The position numbers and the translations under genes were made by a program. From Oxalobacter aliiformigenes (GTDB lineage: Bacteria; Pseudomonadota; Gammaproteobacteria; Burkholderiales; Burkholderiaceae_D), in the NCBI RefSeq assembly GCF_027116575.1, contig NZ_CP098252.1, forward strand, positions 1,860,001 to 1,924,000: a stretch of 64,000 bases of DNA, in the 5' to 3' direction. Shown here piece after piece: positions 29,243 to 40,107 of this stretch. Below the pieces are notes generated by a model. It searched no databases. It saw only the letters and a list, made by a program, of their open reading frames with translations, and had not been told where the DNA came from. The first letter of the stretch is position 1. Every line of letters begins with the position of its first letter.

Positions 29243-32200
29243 TTGAAGACGATCAGCGAATTATTCAATTTGTTCAGACAACCATTGTTTTTCTTCCAGA
29301 ATCAACAAGGCAGTGCCGCCAAGAGCGTTTTCGATATGGAAGAAGAACCCTTGCGTTCGGAACTGTACAGCATTACCCAGATGGGGCAATACGGGAAATA
29401 TCTTGCACGAACACATGTCTTAAGTGACAAAGCGGAAAAAGACCGCCTGCTTGCAAGATTGACCGACAACGAATCCGTCATCCGCAAAGTATACGATATT
29501 CTGGCCTCGGCTGTCCGCAACGAAAATCGAATAACACCCGCTGCGGAATGGCTTCTCGACAATTTCTATCTCATCGAGGAACAGATCCAGACAGCCAAGA
29601 ATCACCTGCCGGAACATTACAGTAGCGAATTGCCACGTCTGGCAAATGGACCGATGGCCGGTATGCCTCGCGTTTATGCACTGGCTCTCGAAGTCGTTTC
29701 CCATGGCGACGGACATATCGATGCAAACAGCCTGTCCCATTTCATTTCCTCATATCAGGAAGAATCCGTTCTGACACTGGGAGAACTTTGGGCCATCCCC
29801 ATTATGCTGCGTCTGGCGCTTATTGAAAACCTCAGGCGCGTATCTGTCAGACTGGCACTATCCCGAACCCATCACGAACTGGCAGAAGTATGGGTACAGA
29901 AATTTATCGATACGGCTGAAAACGATCCGGGTAACCTGATCCTGCAGGTGGCAGATCTGGCTCGCTCCAATCCTCCCATGGTCAGTGCTTTCGTTGCCGA
30001 ACTGACACGGCGCCTGCAAAGCCAGAAAGCCATTCTTGCATTACCGCTCACGTGGATATCCCAGCGGTTATCCGAAACCGGAATGACAATCGAACAACTT
30101 GTCATGCTGGAAACCCAGCGGCAGGCTGCCGATCAGGTATCGATCAGTAACAGTATCGGCAGTATCCGTCTGCTGAGCGCCACGGACTGGCACGAATTTG
30201 TCGAGTCACTGAGCGAAGTGGAACAGATTCTCCGCACCGACCCGGCACAGGTCTATTCAAAAATGGATTTTATCTCCCGTGACCACTACCGCCATGAAAT
30301 CGAAAAAATCGCGAAGAAAAGTCCCTGCACGGAAGTGGAAGTGGCACAACATGCCATCAACCTTACCCGAAAATCCTTTGCTGACCCGCTGTCATCCCGA
30401 CGGACACGGCACGTCGGTTACTACCTGATTGACAAAGGCCGCTCCGAACTGGAAAAAAAAGTCGAAATGAAAAAGACCCGTCTGGAAAAATGGACGAAAT
30501 CCGGTTTCTTTTCTCCTTTCGCACTTTATTTGGGATCCGTTTCAATTCCCGCATTGATTCTTTCAGGTCTCATGGTCTTCGGCACCGGAATCGAAAATCT
30601 CCCTGTCTGGCTTGGATTGATGACCGGTCTGTGTGCCCTGATCGTTTCCAGTCAGCTTGCTGTAGCCGTCGCCAACTGGTTCAGTGCCTTTCCCTGCGCG
30701 ACAAATCCGCTTCCCAAGATGGATTTTTCAAAAGGCATTCCCGAAGGATACGACACGCTTGTCGTCGTACCTTCCATGTTGATCAGTGTAGAACAAGTCG
30801 AAAACCTGTGCGGTACACTGGAAGTCCATTATCTCGCCAACCGGGATAAACGACTGAGATTCTGCTTGCTCACCGATCTGACTGACGCGGAGACGGAAAC
30901 GACACCTGACGATATCGTTCTGATCAACCATCTGACCCATCTGATCAATGAACTGAACGGCAAACACGCTTCTGATAACACGGGTCCGTTTCTGGCATTG
31001 AGCCGCCCACGACACTGGAATCCGGGAATCGGGAAATGGATCGGATACGAACGAAAGCGCGGAAAGCTGGAAGAACTGAACCGCTATCTGAAAGGCTGCG
31101 ACGAAAACGACTTCACCACCAGAATCGGCAACATCGAAAATCTCGAAAAAACCCGATATGTCATCACTTTGGACAGCGATACCCGGTTATTGCGCGATTC
31201 CGCAAGACAATTCGTCGGAACCATGGCACATCCCTTGAACGCACCGAGATTCGATGTCATGAAAGACCGCATTACCGAAGGTTACGGTATCCTGCAGCCC
31301 CGGATCACCAACAGTCTGCCTGCCGGCAATGCATCCTGGTATGAAAAACTGTGCAGCGGTGATGCAGGGATCGATCCTTATACCCGCGCAGTTTCCGATA
31401 TTTACCAGGACATTTTCGGTGAAGGTTCGTTTATCGGAAAAGGAATTTATGATGTCGATGCCGTCTATGCAACCTTGAATGGAAGACTTCCCGAAAACAG
31501 TATATTAAGCCATGATCTGCTGGAAGGTTGTTATGCCCGTTCGGGTCTGCTAAGCGATGGACAACTGTACGAACAATATCCCTCGAGTTACCTGGCTGAT
31601 GTAAAACGCCGTCATCGCTGGATCAGAGGAGACTGGCAGCTGCTGAAATGGTTGTTCGCTTTCGTTCCGGACGTCCGACCGGAAAACAGAACGGGAAAAC
31701 AACGCAATCCTCTTTCGTGGCTATCGCGCTGGAAGCTTTTCGACAATCTGAGACGGAGTCTCTTCGCACCGGCGACAGTCTTTCTTTTCTTTGCGAGTAT
31801 CACTGTTTTTGCCAATGCCCGAATCTGGATTGTATTCATTCTCGCCATTTTCTTTTTGCCGCCCATCCTGGCATCGCTGACGGATCTCATCAGAAAACAA
31901 CCGGATATTTCCCTGAAACAGCATTTTTCGACTGTTTCCCATTCCATATCCCGACATTTCCTGAATGCATTGCTGTCACTTGTCCTGATCCCGCATGAGG
32001 CCTGTTACTCAACAGATGCCATTTCACGTACACTGTGGCGCATCCTTTTTTCAAAACGTCATTTGCTGGAATGGATACCTTCCGCCATGACAGACAGAAA
32101 AGATTCCGGGATCGGCGACTATTTCCGGAACATGTGGTTCGCGCCGGCCTATGCATTGATGCTTGCACTTACCGTTTCCACCATCCGGCCCGATCTGTTC

Positions 32201-35200
32201 GTTTTCGCCTGCCCGTTTATTTTCGCCTGGCTGCTATCACCCGTTATCGCCTGGAAAATCAGCCAGCCATCCATAACCGAAACCAGGGAACTGTCGAACA
32301 GACAAAAACTTTTTCTGCGAAAACTTTCCCGGAAAATCTGGTCCTTTTTCGACGCCTATATCGGAGCCGAAGACAATTGGCTGCCTCCCGACAACATTCA
32401 GCAAATGCCCCGTTTTTCATCCCTGAACGAGAAGTTGCCACTTGACAACAGCGTGTCGAAAGCACCCGAAATCGTTGTCGCACACCGTACATCCCCGACA
32501 AATATCGGTCTGGCGCTTCTCTCCTGCCTGGCCGCCAACGACTTCGGTTATATCCCTTCCAGCCAGCTGATTTCCCGCCTGAACAAGACTTTCGGTTCGA
32601 TGAACAGGCTTGAACGGTACCGCGGCCATTTCTATAACTGGTACGATACCCAAACCCTGCAACCCCTGCAGAACCCGGTTTATATTTCTTCAGTTGACAG
32701 CGGCAATCTGGCCGGACATCTGATTACGCTCAAATCCGGTTTATCGGAGCAGAGGAACCATCCTGCCCTGACGGATCGTCTGGCTGAAGGCCTCCGCGAT
32801 ACATTCGAGTTACTCAAAGAAGAAGGCAGCGCGCACTATCCTGTCCAGATGGCAGAACTCGACAAGAAACTGGATGAATATGAAAAACTGGCAGCCCCCA
32901 CACTTCTGAGCCGTTACGATTTGCTGGAAAGTCTCACGCAAGCACTGGCACATCTTGTATCCATCGCGGCAAAGGATACCCGGACCCATACCAGCTTCTG
33001 GAGCAATGCACTGCTCAGCCAGTGCAAACAGCATCTCGACGAAATGGCCTCCCTGACGCCGTGGATTCTTTTGCAGGACTGGGACAGTGATCCGGATTTT
33101 GCAGAAGCGCTGAATATCAGCATGACCCTGCAACAGCTTTCCGAATTGCCGGAACGTCTTTTCCCCGTCCTGGAAAAAAAGAAAAAGGCAGCAGATGCCC
33201 AAAAAACGGAATTACTGAATCAACTGGATTCCCGTATCAGGATGGCAAGTCATGAAGCCCTCAAGAGAATTGATGCATTTAATGCACTGATCCGGCAGGC
33301 CGATGATTTTTCGCAAATGGATTTTTCATTTCTGTATGACAAGTCCACCCACCTGCTTTCAATCGGATATAACATTACCGATCGCCGGATCGACAACAGT
33401 TATTACGACCTGCTTGCCTCCGAAGCCAGACTGACCAGTTTCGTCGCTATCGCACTCGGACAAATCCCGCAAGAAAACTGGTTTGCACTGGGCCGTATGA
33501 TGACAGTCGTCGGTGGTGATCCGATATTGCTTTCATGGAGCGGTTCCATGTTCGAATACCTGATGCCGCATCTCGTCATGCCGGGTTTCGAAAACACGCT
33601 TCTCGACCAGACCCACAAGGCTGCCGTCCGGCAACAGAGAAATTACGGCAGAAAACGAGGCGTTCCATGGGGCATCTCCGAATCGGGCTATTATGCTTTC
33701 GATGCACGACTCAATTACCAATATCGTGCTTTTGGTGTACCGGGACTGGGATTGAAACGCGGACTTGCAGACGATCTGGTTATCGCCCCGTATGCCACGA
33801 TGCTGGCTGTGATGGTGGAACCGGAAATCTCCTGTGAAAATCTCATGGAACTCCATGAAAAAGGCTTCAACGGACAATACGGTCTTTTCGAAGCTATCGA
33901 TTACACACAGGCACGCCTCACACGTGGACAGAATTACGCCATTGTCCAGTCATATATGGCCCATCATCAAGGAATGGGTTTTCTGGCACTGGAATCGTAT
34001 CTGCTTGATCAACCCATGCAAAAACGTTTTGCAGCAGATCCATGGTTTCAGGCGACACTCCCTCTTCTGCACGAAAGAATACCCAAAACGGTCGCCTACT
34101 ATGAACGGACACCCAATCTGTCGAAAACGCAGATGGCGTCTATCCCTGCCGAAATGCCGACCCGGATCTACACCTCTCCGGATACGCGCATCCCTGAAGT
34201 GCAACTGTTATCAAACGGTTCCTATCACGTCATGGTCACCCAGTCCGGCGGTGGTTACAGCCGCTGGAAGGACTATGCCATGACCCGCTGGAAACCTGAC
34301 ACGACACGGGACAACTGGGGCACTTTCTTTTATTTGCGGGATATCGAAAACGGCGATTTCTGGTCAACGGCCTATCAACCTGTCAAACGGGCCGAAGGAA
34401 AATACGAAACCGTTTTCTCCGAAGGCCGTGCTGAATACAAATCGGTTGTCAACGGTATCGAGACACATTGCGAAGTCGTCGTCTCCCCGGAAGATGATAT
34501 TGAATTGCGCCGTCACAAAATCACCAATCGTTCCGGAAAATCCCGTACGGTCGAATTGACCAGCTATTCAGAAACCGTTCTTGCCCTGCCGGTAGCCGAT
34601 CTTTCCCATCCGGCATTTTCAAAACTGTTCGTCCAGACGGAAATCATCCCGGAATTCCATTCTGTCATCAGTACCAGACGTCCCCGTTTCACCAATGAAA
34701 AACCGCCATACGCTTTCAGTATGATGGTCATCCATGACCATGAAAATCCCGACATGTCTTATGAAACCGACCGGCTCCGGTTTTTGGGACGCATGAATAC
34801 TCCTGACGCTCCCGAAGCACTGACAAGCCTAACCCCTCTCTCAGGCAGCCAGGGTTCCGTGCTGGATCCGGTTTCGGTCATACGCTGCCGGCTTGTCCTG
34901 CAACCGGAAGAATCCGTTGTTATCGACTATGTTGCAGGCATGACACCTGACCGTGAACAATGTCTGCGGTTGATGGACAAATACGACGACCGGTATCTGG
35001 CCGACCGTGTCTTTGAAATGGCCTGGACACATAATCAGGCATTCCTCCACCAGCTCAATGCCGATGAATCCGACTCACAATTATATGCAAGGCTGGCCGG
35101 CTCGATCATTTATCCGAATCCGGCCTACCGTGCCGAAAGCGCTGTTTTGTCCAGAAACAGCCGGGGGCAGTCGGGTCTCTGGAGTTATGCCATTTCCGGC

Positions 35201-38032
35201 GATCTGCCCATTGTCCTGATCCAGATTCATGCACAGGAAAACCTCGATCTGGTACGACAGATACTGCAGGCCCATGCCTATTGGCACATGAAAGGACTGA
35301 AAGTCGATCTGGTCATCTGGAACGAGGATTTTGCAGGATACCGACAGGTATTGCAGGAACAGATCATGGGATTGATTTCATCAACTCATCTTGCCAACCA
35401 ACTGAACGAACCCGGCGGCATTTTCGTCAGACTGGCCGAACAGATTTCACCGGAAGACCGCATCCTGATTTCTTCCGTCGCCCGGATCATCATTTCCGAC
35501 ATGGACGGTCCGCTGGCACTCCAGATCAAACGAAGCGAACGGAAAGAAAGGCGCAAATTGCTGCCATTACATACCACCCGTCCCTATGTACCCTTGCCAG
35601 AGGCGACACGACCGGTTTTCAACAACAAACTGTTGAATAACGGGATAGGCGGTTATTCCGAAAATGGCGAGGAATACATCATTCACCTTCCGGAAAAGGT
35701 CTCGACACCCGCCCCCTGGGTCAACGTTCTGGCAAACGCCACATTCGGAACCATCGTCAGCGAAAGCGGGCAGTCCTACACCTGGGATACCAACGCACAC
35801 GAATTCCGGCTCACCCCGTGGGAAAATGATCCGGTTTCCGATCAGGGAGGGGAGACATTTTATCTGCGTGACGAAGAAACCGGCCATTACTGGTCTCCCA
35901 CACCTTTGCCCTGTCGCGGGCAGGGAGATTATCTCTGCCGTCACGGTTTCGGTTACAGTATTTTCGAACATACCGAAGACGGCATTCACTCGGAATTGCA
36001 GATTTACGTCGCACTCGACAACAATATCAAATACTCCGTACTGAAAATCAGAAACGACTCAGGAACCAGCCGTTCATTGTCGGCGACAGGTTACGTCGAA
36101 TGGGTCATGGGTGAATTGCGGGAAAAAACCCAGATGAGTATTGTGACTGAAATCGATCCCGTCAGTGGCGCTCTTTTTGCCCGAAACCCCTACAATACCG
36201 AATTCGCGGACCGGATTGCCTTTTTCACAGTCAACACTCCCAACCGTACCGTAACCGGCAACCGGACAGAATTCATCGGCCGCAACAATTCCCTGAAAAA
36301 TCCGGCCGCCATGAGCCGTACCCATCTGTCCAACCGTGTCGGCGCCGGATATGATCCATGTGGCGCAATCCATGTTCCCTTCACACTGGCAAATGGCCAG
36401 GAAAAGGAAATCCGGTTCATGCTCGGAACTGCCGGCAGAAGAAGTGCCGACGCCAGCCAGTACATTCATCGTTACCGCAGTGCCGAAGCCTCCGAGCTCG
36501 TACTGCATCAGGTTCGCCGTTACTGGGAAAAGACATTGTCCGCCGTTCGCGTCAAAACACCGGATACCTCGCTTGACATGCTGGCAAACGGCTGGCTGAT
36601 GTACCAGACCATCGCCTGCCGTCTCTGGGCCCGAAGCGGCTATTACCAATCCGGCGGTGCATTCGGTTTTCGCGATCAGCTGCAGGATGCGATGGCTGTC
36701 GTACACACCGAACCGCAGCTTCTGAGAAACCAGATCCTCCTTTGCTGCGAACACCAGTTCGTTGAAGGCGATGTCCAGCACTGGTGGCATCCTCCGGGAG
36801 GACGCGGTGTTCGGACACGCTGTTCGGATGACTATCTGTGGTTGCCACTGGCCGTTTGCCGCTACGTCACGACAACGGGAGATACCGGTCTTCTCGACGA
36901 AAACCGGCATTTCATCGAAGGACGTCCCGTTCCTGAAGGCGAGGAATCCTATTACGATCTGCCGCGACATTCCCAGGAAACGGGTACCGTTTATGAACAT
37001 TGTGTCCGTTCAATCCGGCATGGTCTCCGGTTCGGCACCCACGGATTGCCGCTGATGGGATCAGGAGACTGGAACGATGGCATGGACAAGGTCGGTATCG
37101 GGGGAAAAGGGGAAAGTGTCTGGCTGGCGTTTTTTCTTTATACCGTTCTTGACGAATTTGCCGTCATTGCCGCCGACCGCAACGATACCCCCCTTGCGGA
37201 AAACTGCCGTCAGCAAGCCAAAGTCCTGCAACTGCATATCGAACAGAACGCATGGGACGGAAAATGGTACCGCCGTGCCTATTTCGACAATGGCGTGCCA
37301 CTCGGTTCGCAGACCAACACGGAATGCACAACCGACTCCATTTCGCAAAGCTGGTCCGTTCTCTCCGGAGCCGGAGAAACAACACGTACGGTACAAGCCA
37401 TGCAAACCCTGAATGAACGCCTTGTCCGAAGAGACGACATGCTTATCCAGCTGCTTGATCCGCCATTTGACAAGTCCGATCTCAATCCGGGCTATATCAA
37501 GGGATACGTACCGGGTGTCAGGGAAAACGGCGGACAATACACACACGCCGCCATCTGGGCTGCCATGGCGTTTGCCAAAATGGGGCATTCCGGTCTGGCA
37601 TGGGAACTGTTTCGTCTGATCAATCCGGTCAACCACAGTCTGACACCGGAAACAAGAGACGTGTACAAAGTCGAACCCTATGTGGTCGCGGCAGACGTAT
37701 ACGCCGTTTCTCCTCACACAGGTCGTGGAGGATGGTCCTGGTACACCGGTTCATCCGGCTGGATGTATCGCCTGATTGTGGAATCGCTGCTCGGCATCCG
37801 GCTGGAAAAAGGCCATCTTGACTTCGTTCCATGTCTTCCTCCTGACTGGACATCAGTCGAGATACTTTACCGTTACAAGGCGACTTCCTACAAAATCATC
37901 ATCGAACAGCAGCCTGCCGGAACCGGAACGGAAGTTCTGCTTGACAATGTCGTCCAGCCTGAAGCACGGATTCCACTGGAAGACGATATGAAAGAGCATC
38001 ATGTTCTGGTCAGAACTGTCCCGAAAAAATAG
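29243..38032 (+). CDS. ndvB: Cyclic beta-1,2-glucan synthase, NdvB/ChvB/Cgs type
   Basis: About 2929 residues. Order of domains: N-terminal helical region; two membrane helices (about 425-480); GT84 glycosyltransferase (about 500-820) with the acidic DSDTRLL, GEGSFIGKGIYDVDAV and KRRHRWIRGDWQ; more membrane helices (about 840-890 and 965-1015); a glycoamylase-like domain (about 1370-1590; GVPGLGLKRGLADD, AHHQGMGFLALES); two GH94-type beta-sandwich segments (from about 1650 and 2130); and a C-terminal GH94 barrel (about 2440-2880) with GSGDWNDGMDKVG. This is the rhizobial/Brucella cyclase plan: protein-primed chain growth, length control by phosphorolysis, cyclisation. The start is a TTG with GAGG nine bases upstream; another TTG lies at 29228 and the first ATG is at 29336. 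Confidence 0.93.
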   Translation: MKTISELFNLFRQPLFFFQNQQGSAAKSVFDMEEEPLRSELYSITQMGQYGKYLARTHVLSDKAEKDRLLARLTDNESVIRKVYDILASAVRNENRITPAAEWLLDNFYLIEEQIQTAKNHLPEHYSSELPRLANGPMAGMPRVYALALEVVSHGDGHIDANSLSHFISSYQEESVLTLGELWAIPIMLRLALIENLRRVSVRLALSRTHHELAEVWVQKFIDTAENDPGNLILQVADLARSNPPMVSAFVAELTRRLQSQKAILALPLTWISQRLSETGMTIEQLVMLETQRQAADQVSISNSIGSIRLLSATDWHEFVESLSEVEQILRTDPAQVYSKMDFISRDHYRHEIEKIAKKSPCTEVEVAQHAINLTRKSFADPLSSRRTRHVGYYLIDKGRSELEKKVEMKKTRLEKWTKSGFFSPFALYLGSVSIPALILSGLMVFGTGIENLPVWLGLMTGLCALIVSSQLAVAVANWFSAFPCATNPLPKMDFSKGIPEGYDTLVVVPSMLISVEQVENLCGTLEVHYLANRDKRLRFCLLTDLTDAETETTPDDIVLINHLTHLINELNGKHASDNTGPFLALSRPRHWNPGIGKWIGYERKRGKLEELNRYLKGCDENDFTTRIGNIENLEKTRYVITLDSDTRLLRDSARQFVGTMAHPLNAPRFDVMKDRITEGYGILQPRITNSLPAGNASWYEKLCSGDAGIDPYTRAVSDIYQDIFGEGSFIGKGIYDVDAVYATLNGRLPENSILSHDLLEGCYARSGLLSDGQLYEQYPSSYLADVKRRHRWIRGDWQLLKWLFAFVPDVRPENRTGKQRNPLSWLSRWKLFDNLRRSLFAPATVFLFFASITVFANARIWIVFILAIFFLPPILASLTDLIRKQPDISLKQHFSTVSHSISRHFLNALLSLVLIPHEACYSTDAISRTLWRILFSKRHLLEWIPSAMTDRKDSGIGDYFRNMWFAPAYALMLALTVSTIRPDLFVFACPFIFAWLLSPVIAWKISQPSITETRELSNRQKLFLRKLSRKIWSFFDAYIGAEDNWLPPDNIQQMPRFSSLNEKLPLDNSVSKAPEIVVAHRTSPTNIGLALLSCLAANDFGYIPSSQLISRLNKTFGSMNRLERYRGHFYNWYDTQTLQPLQNPVYISSVDSGNLAGHLITLKSGLSEQRNHPALTDRLAEGLRDTFELLKEEGSAHYPVQMAELDKKLDEYEKLAAPTLLSRYDLLESLTQALAHLVSIAAKDTRTHTSFWSNALLSQCKQHLDEMASLTPWILLQDWDSDPDFAEALNISMTLQQLSELPERLFPVLEKKKKAADAQKTELLNQLDSRIRMASHEALKRIDAFNALIRQADDFSQMDFSFLYDKSTHLLSIGYNITDRRIDNSYYDLLASEARLTSFVAIALGQIPQENWFALGRMMTVVGGDPILLSWSGSMFEYLMPHLVMPGFENTLLDQTHKAAVRQQRNYGRKRGVPWGISESGYYAFDARLNYQYRAFGVPGLGLKRGLADDLVIAPYATMLAVMVEPEISCENLMELHEKGFNGQYGLFEAIDYTQARLTRGQNYAIVQSYMAHHQGMGFLALESYLLDQPMQKRFAADPWFQATLPLLHERIPKTVAYYERTPNLSKTQMASIPAEMPTRIYTSPDTRIPEVQLLSNGSYHVMVTQSGGGYSRWKDYAMTRWKPDTTRDNWGTFFYLRDIENGDFWSTAYQPVKRAEGKYETVFSEGRAEYKSVVNGIETHCEVVVSPEDDIELRRHKITNRSGKSRTVELTSYSETVLALPVADLSHPAFSKLFVQTEIIPEFHSVISTRRPRFTNEKPPYAFSMMVIHDHENPDMSYETDRLRFLGRMNTPDAPEALTSLTPLSGSQGSVLDPVSVIRCRLVLQPEESVVIDYVAGMTPDREQCLRLMDKYDDRYLADRVFEMAWTHNQAFLHQLNADESDSQLYARLAGSIIYPNPAYRAESAVLSRNSRGQSGLWSYAISGDLPIVLIQIHAQENLDLVRQILQAHAYWHMKGLKVDLVIWNEDFAGYRQVLQEQIMGLISSTHLANQLNEPGGIFVRLAEQISPEDRILISSVARIIISDMDGPLALQIKRSERKERRKLLPLHTTRPYVPLPEATRPVFNNKLLNNGIGGYSENGEEYIIHLPEKVSTPAPWVNVLANATFGTIVSESGQSYTWDTNAHEFRLTPWENDPVSDQGGETFYLRDEETGHYWSPTPLPCRGQGDYLCRHGFGYSIFEHTEDGIHSELQIYVALDNNIKYSVLKIRNDSGTSRSLSATGYVEWVMGELREKTQMSIVTEIDPVSGALFARNPYNTEFADRIAFFTVNTPNRTVTGNRTEFIGRNNSLKNPAAMSRTHLSNRVGAGYDPCGAIHVPFTLANGQEKEIRFMLGTAGRRSADASQYIHRYRSAEASELVLHQVRRYWEKTLSAVRVKTPDTSLDMLANGWLMYQTIACRLWARSGYYQSGGAFGFRDQLQDAMAVVHTEPQLLRNQILLCCEHQFVEGDVQHWWHPPGGRGVRTRCSDDYLWLPLAVCRYVTTTGDTGLLDENRHFIEGRPVPEGEESYYDLPRHSQETGTVYEHCVRSIRHGLRFGTHGLPLMGSGDWNDGMDKVGIGGKGESVWLAFFLYTVLDEFAVIAADRNDTPLAENCRQQAKVLQLHIEQNAWDGKWYRRAYFDNGVPLGSQTNTECTTDSISQSWSVLSGAGETTRTVQAMQTLNERLVRRDDMLIQLLDPPFDKSDLNPGYIKGYVPGVRENGGQYTHAAIWAAMAFAKMGHSGLAWELFRLINPVNHSLTPETRDVYKVEPYVVAADVYAVSPHTGRGGWSWYTGSSGWMYRLIVESLLGIRLEKGHLDFVPCLPPDWTSVEILYRYKATSYKIIIEQQPAGTGTEVLLDNVVQPEARIPLEDDMKEHHVLVRTVPKK

Positions 38033-38087
38033 TACAATCGCCGCAACAGGAAAACTTTCGATAAGCCACAACGATTTTCCAGGATCG

Positions 38088-38124
38088 GAAAGGAACAGCC
38101 CCCATTCCGGACGTTCCTTTTCTG
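38088..38124 (+). terminator. Possible terminator after the glucan synthase
   Basis: AAAGGAAC (38089-38096) pairs with GTTCCTTT (38113-38120), with a 16-base loop and a short T run. The stem is modest and the T tract brief, so this is tentative. Confidence 0.4.
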
Positions 38125-38306
38125 TCTCGGTGAATCACCCGGACAGCGGCGGCCTTGCCTGGCCGATTCCGCATAAAAAGCGTTCTGACAGACATGGACA
38201 AAATTTTTTATTTCCATATCCGTTTTCCGGAAAATGAATTCCGGGATTTTGCATGTATCATTGCCGACAGTCTGTTTACCGAGTAAAAAACAGGATCCTA
38301 TTTCTC

Positions 38307-39254
38307 ATGAATGAACCAACAAATGTCAAACCTGCCGGTATTATAGAAAAAATCCTTTTTTTCGTTCTCCTGCTGACCTGTCTCACCCCTTACATATCCA
38401 TTCCGGTCGCTCTTTTCATGGGACTGGCTTTTGCCCTTTTTTTCCGCAATCCCTATCCTGACACCAGCAAGAAAACATCGAAATACCTGTTGCAAGCTTC
38501 TGTCGTCGGACTCGGTTTCGGCATGAACCTGTTCGAAGCGCTGAAAGCAGGGAAAGAAGGCATTGTTTTCACGATTGTTTCGGTATTCGGCGTTCTTTTG
38601 CTGGGTATCCTGATGGGCAGGATTTTTAGACTCGAAAAGACGATTGCCTATCTGATTTCAGCCGGAACCGCCATATGTGGCGGAAGTGCCATTGCGGCCG
38701 TAGCCCCCATCGTCAAGGCAAAAGATACGGAAATTTCCGTCTCCATCGGGACGGTTTTCATCCTGAATGCCATCGCTCTTTTTATTTTCCCCATACTGGG
38801 CCACACACTCAACCTGTCGCAAGACCAGTTCGGAACATGGGCAGCGATTGCCATCCATGATGTCTCCTCCGTTGTCGGAGCCAGCGCCGCCTTTGGGGAA
38901 GAAGCGCTCAAAATCGCCACCACCGTCAAACTCACCAGAGCATTGTGGATCATTCCTGTCGCCATTGTGACATCATTTTTTTTCAAACAGAAATCGGACA
39001 AGATCTACAAGCCCTGGTTTATCCTGTTTTTCACGCTGGCCATGCTGGTCAATACTTTCCTGCCCCTGCCTGAATTCATTACCGGAAACATCCTCTGGCT
39101 TGCCAAAAAAGGATTCGCCATTACCCTGTTTCTGATCGGTACCGATCTGTCTCTCAAAGTCATCAAAACGGTCGGAATAAAATCCGTTCTGTTTGGCGTG
39201 ATACTATGGGCATTCATCAGCATACTGAGTTTTATCGTCATCACCGTTTTTTGA
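38307..39254 (+). CDS. YeiH-type putative sulfate exporter family membrane protein
   Basis: 315 residues from MNEPTNVKPAGIIEK, with AGGA eleven bases upstream; the frame is open from 38253 but those residues are not conserved. About ten hydrophobic helices; signature pieces are LLQASVVGLGFGMNL, SAGTAICGGSAIAAVAP and AAIAIHDVSSVVGASA, typical of the UPF0324/YeiH family. Annotated broadly as putative sulfate exporters, but no substrate is shown for this protein. Confidence 0.9.
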   Translation: MNEPTNVKPAGIIEKILFFVLLLTCLTPYISIPVALFMGLAFALFFRNPYPDTSKKTSKYLLQASVVGLGFGMNLFEALKAGKEGIVFTIVSVFGVLLLGILMGRIFRLEKTIAYLISAGTAICGGSAIAAVAPIVKAKDTEISVSIGTVFILNAIALFIFPILGHTLNLSQDQFGTWAAIAIHDVSSVVGASAAFGEEALKIATTVKLTRALWIIPVAIVTSFFFKQKSDKIYKPWFILFFTLAMLVNTFLPLPEFITGNILWLAKKGFAITLFLIGTDLSLKVIKTVGIKSVLFGVILWAFISILSFIVITVF

Positions 39255-39279
39255 CTGACCCGTACCTTGAGAGCAAAAC

Positions 39280-40047
39280 ATGAAAATCGCAACCTGGAAC
39301 GTCAATTCACTGAAAGTTCGCCTTTTGCAGGTTCTCCAGTGGTTAAAAGACAATCCGGTCGATATCCTCTGCCTGCAGGAAACGAAACTGACAGACGAGA
39401 AATTTCCCTTGACGGAAATTGAAGCGGCCGGTTACCAGGCTGTTTTTACCGGTCAGAAAACTTACAACGGAGTCGCCATTCTTGCAAAAGAAACGGCATC
39501 CGACATCGTCAGGAACAATCCGCTTTTTCCGGACGAGCAGCAGCGTATCGTCGCAGCCACATTCGGAAAAATACGCATCGTCTGTGCCTATGTTCCAAAC
39601 GGCCAGTCGGTCGGATCAGACAAATACCGGTACAAAATCGAATGGCTCAGGGCATTGCGTAACTGGCTGGAAGAAGAAAAGAAAAAATATCCGTATCTCG
39701 CGCTCCTGGGAGATTACAACATCGCGCCGGAAGATCGGGATGTTTACGATCCGGTTGCATGGGCTGGAAATGTACTTGTTTCCGAACTGGAGCGTGTCGC
39801 CTTTCGCGCCTTGCTCGATATCGGCCTCGTCGATGCCTTCCGTCTCTTTGAACAACCTGAAAAATCCTACAGCTGGTGGGATTACCGGCAACTGGCTTTT
39901 CCACGCAATCGCGGATTGCGGCTGGATCACATTTTGCTTTCCGGAAAACTGGCCTCTCTGTGTTCAGCCTGTACTATCGACCGCCAGCCCCGGAAATGGA
40001 AACAGCCTTCAGACCATACTCCTGTTATCGCCGAACTCGATCTCTGA
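39280..40047 (+). CDS. xth: Exodeoxyribonuclease III
   Basis: 255 residues, EEP phosphatase fold: IATWNVNSLKVRL, CLQETKLTD (metal-binding Glu), LLGDYNIAPEDRDVYDP, RLDHILLS and the C-terminal SDHTPVIAEL with the catalytic His. It acts as an apurinic/apyrimidinic endonuclease and 3'-5' exonuclease on duplex DNA. Short spacing (25 bases) after the YeiH gene. Confidence 0.96.
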   Translation: MKIATWNVNSLKVRLLQVLQWLKDNPVDILCLQETKLTDEKFPLTEIEAAGYQAVFTGQKTYNGVAILAKETASDIVRNNPLFPDEQQRIVAATFGKIRIVCAYVPNGQSVGSDKYRYKIEWLRALRNWLEEEKKKYPYLALLGDYNIAPEDRDVYDPVAWAGNVLVSELERVAFRALLDIGLVDAFRLFEQPEKSYSWWDYRQLAFPRNRGLRLDHILLSGKLASLCSACTIDRQPRKWKQPSDHTPVIAELDL

Positions 40048-40107
40048 ATTCCGCAAATAACGGAAAGCGTTAAAATACGGAAATTCCAAAATCCCGGCAG
40101 GTATTTC

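Noticed and set aside
36074..37000. 308-codon minus-strand open frame within the glucan synthase
   Set aside because: Lies wholly inside the GH94 part of the sense gene; no independent signal.
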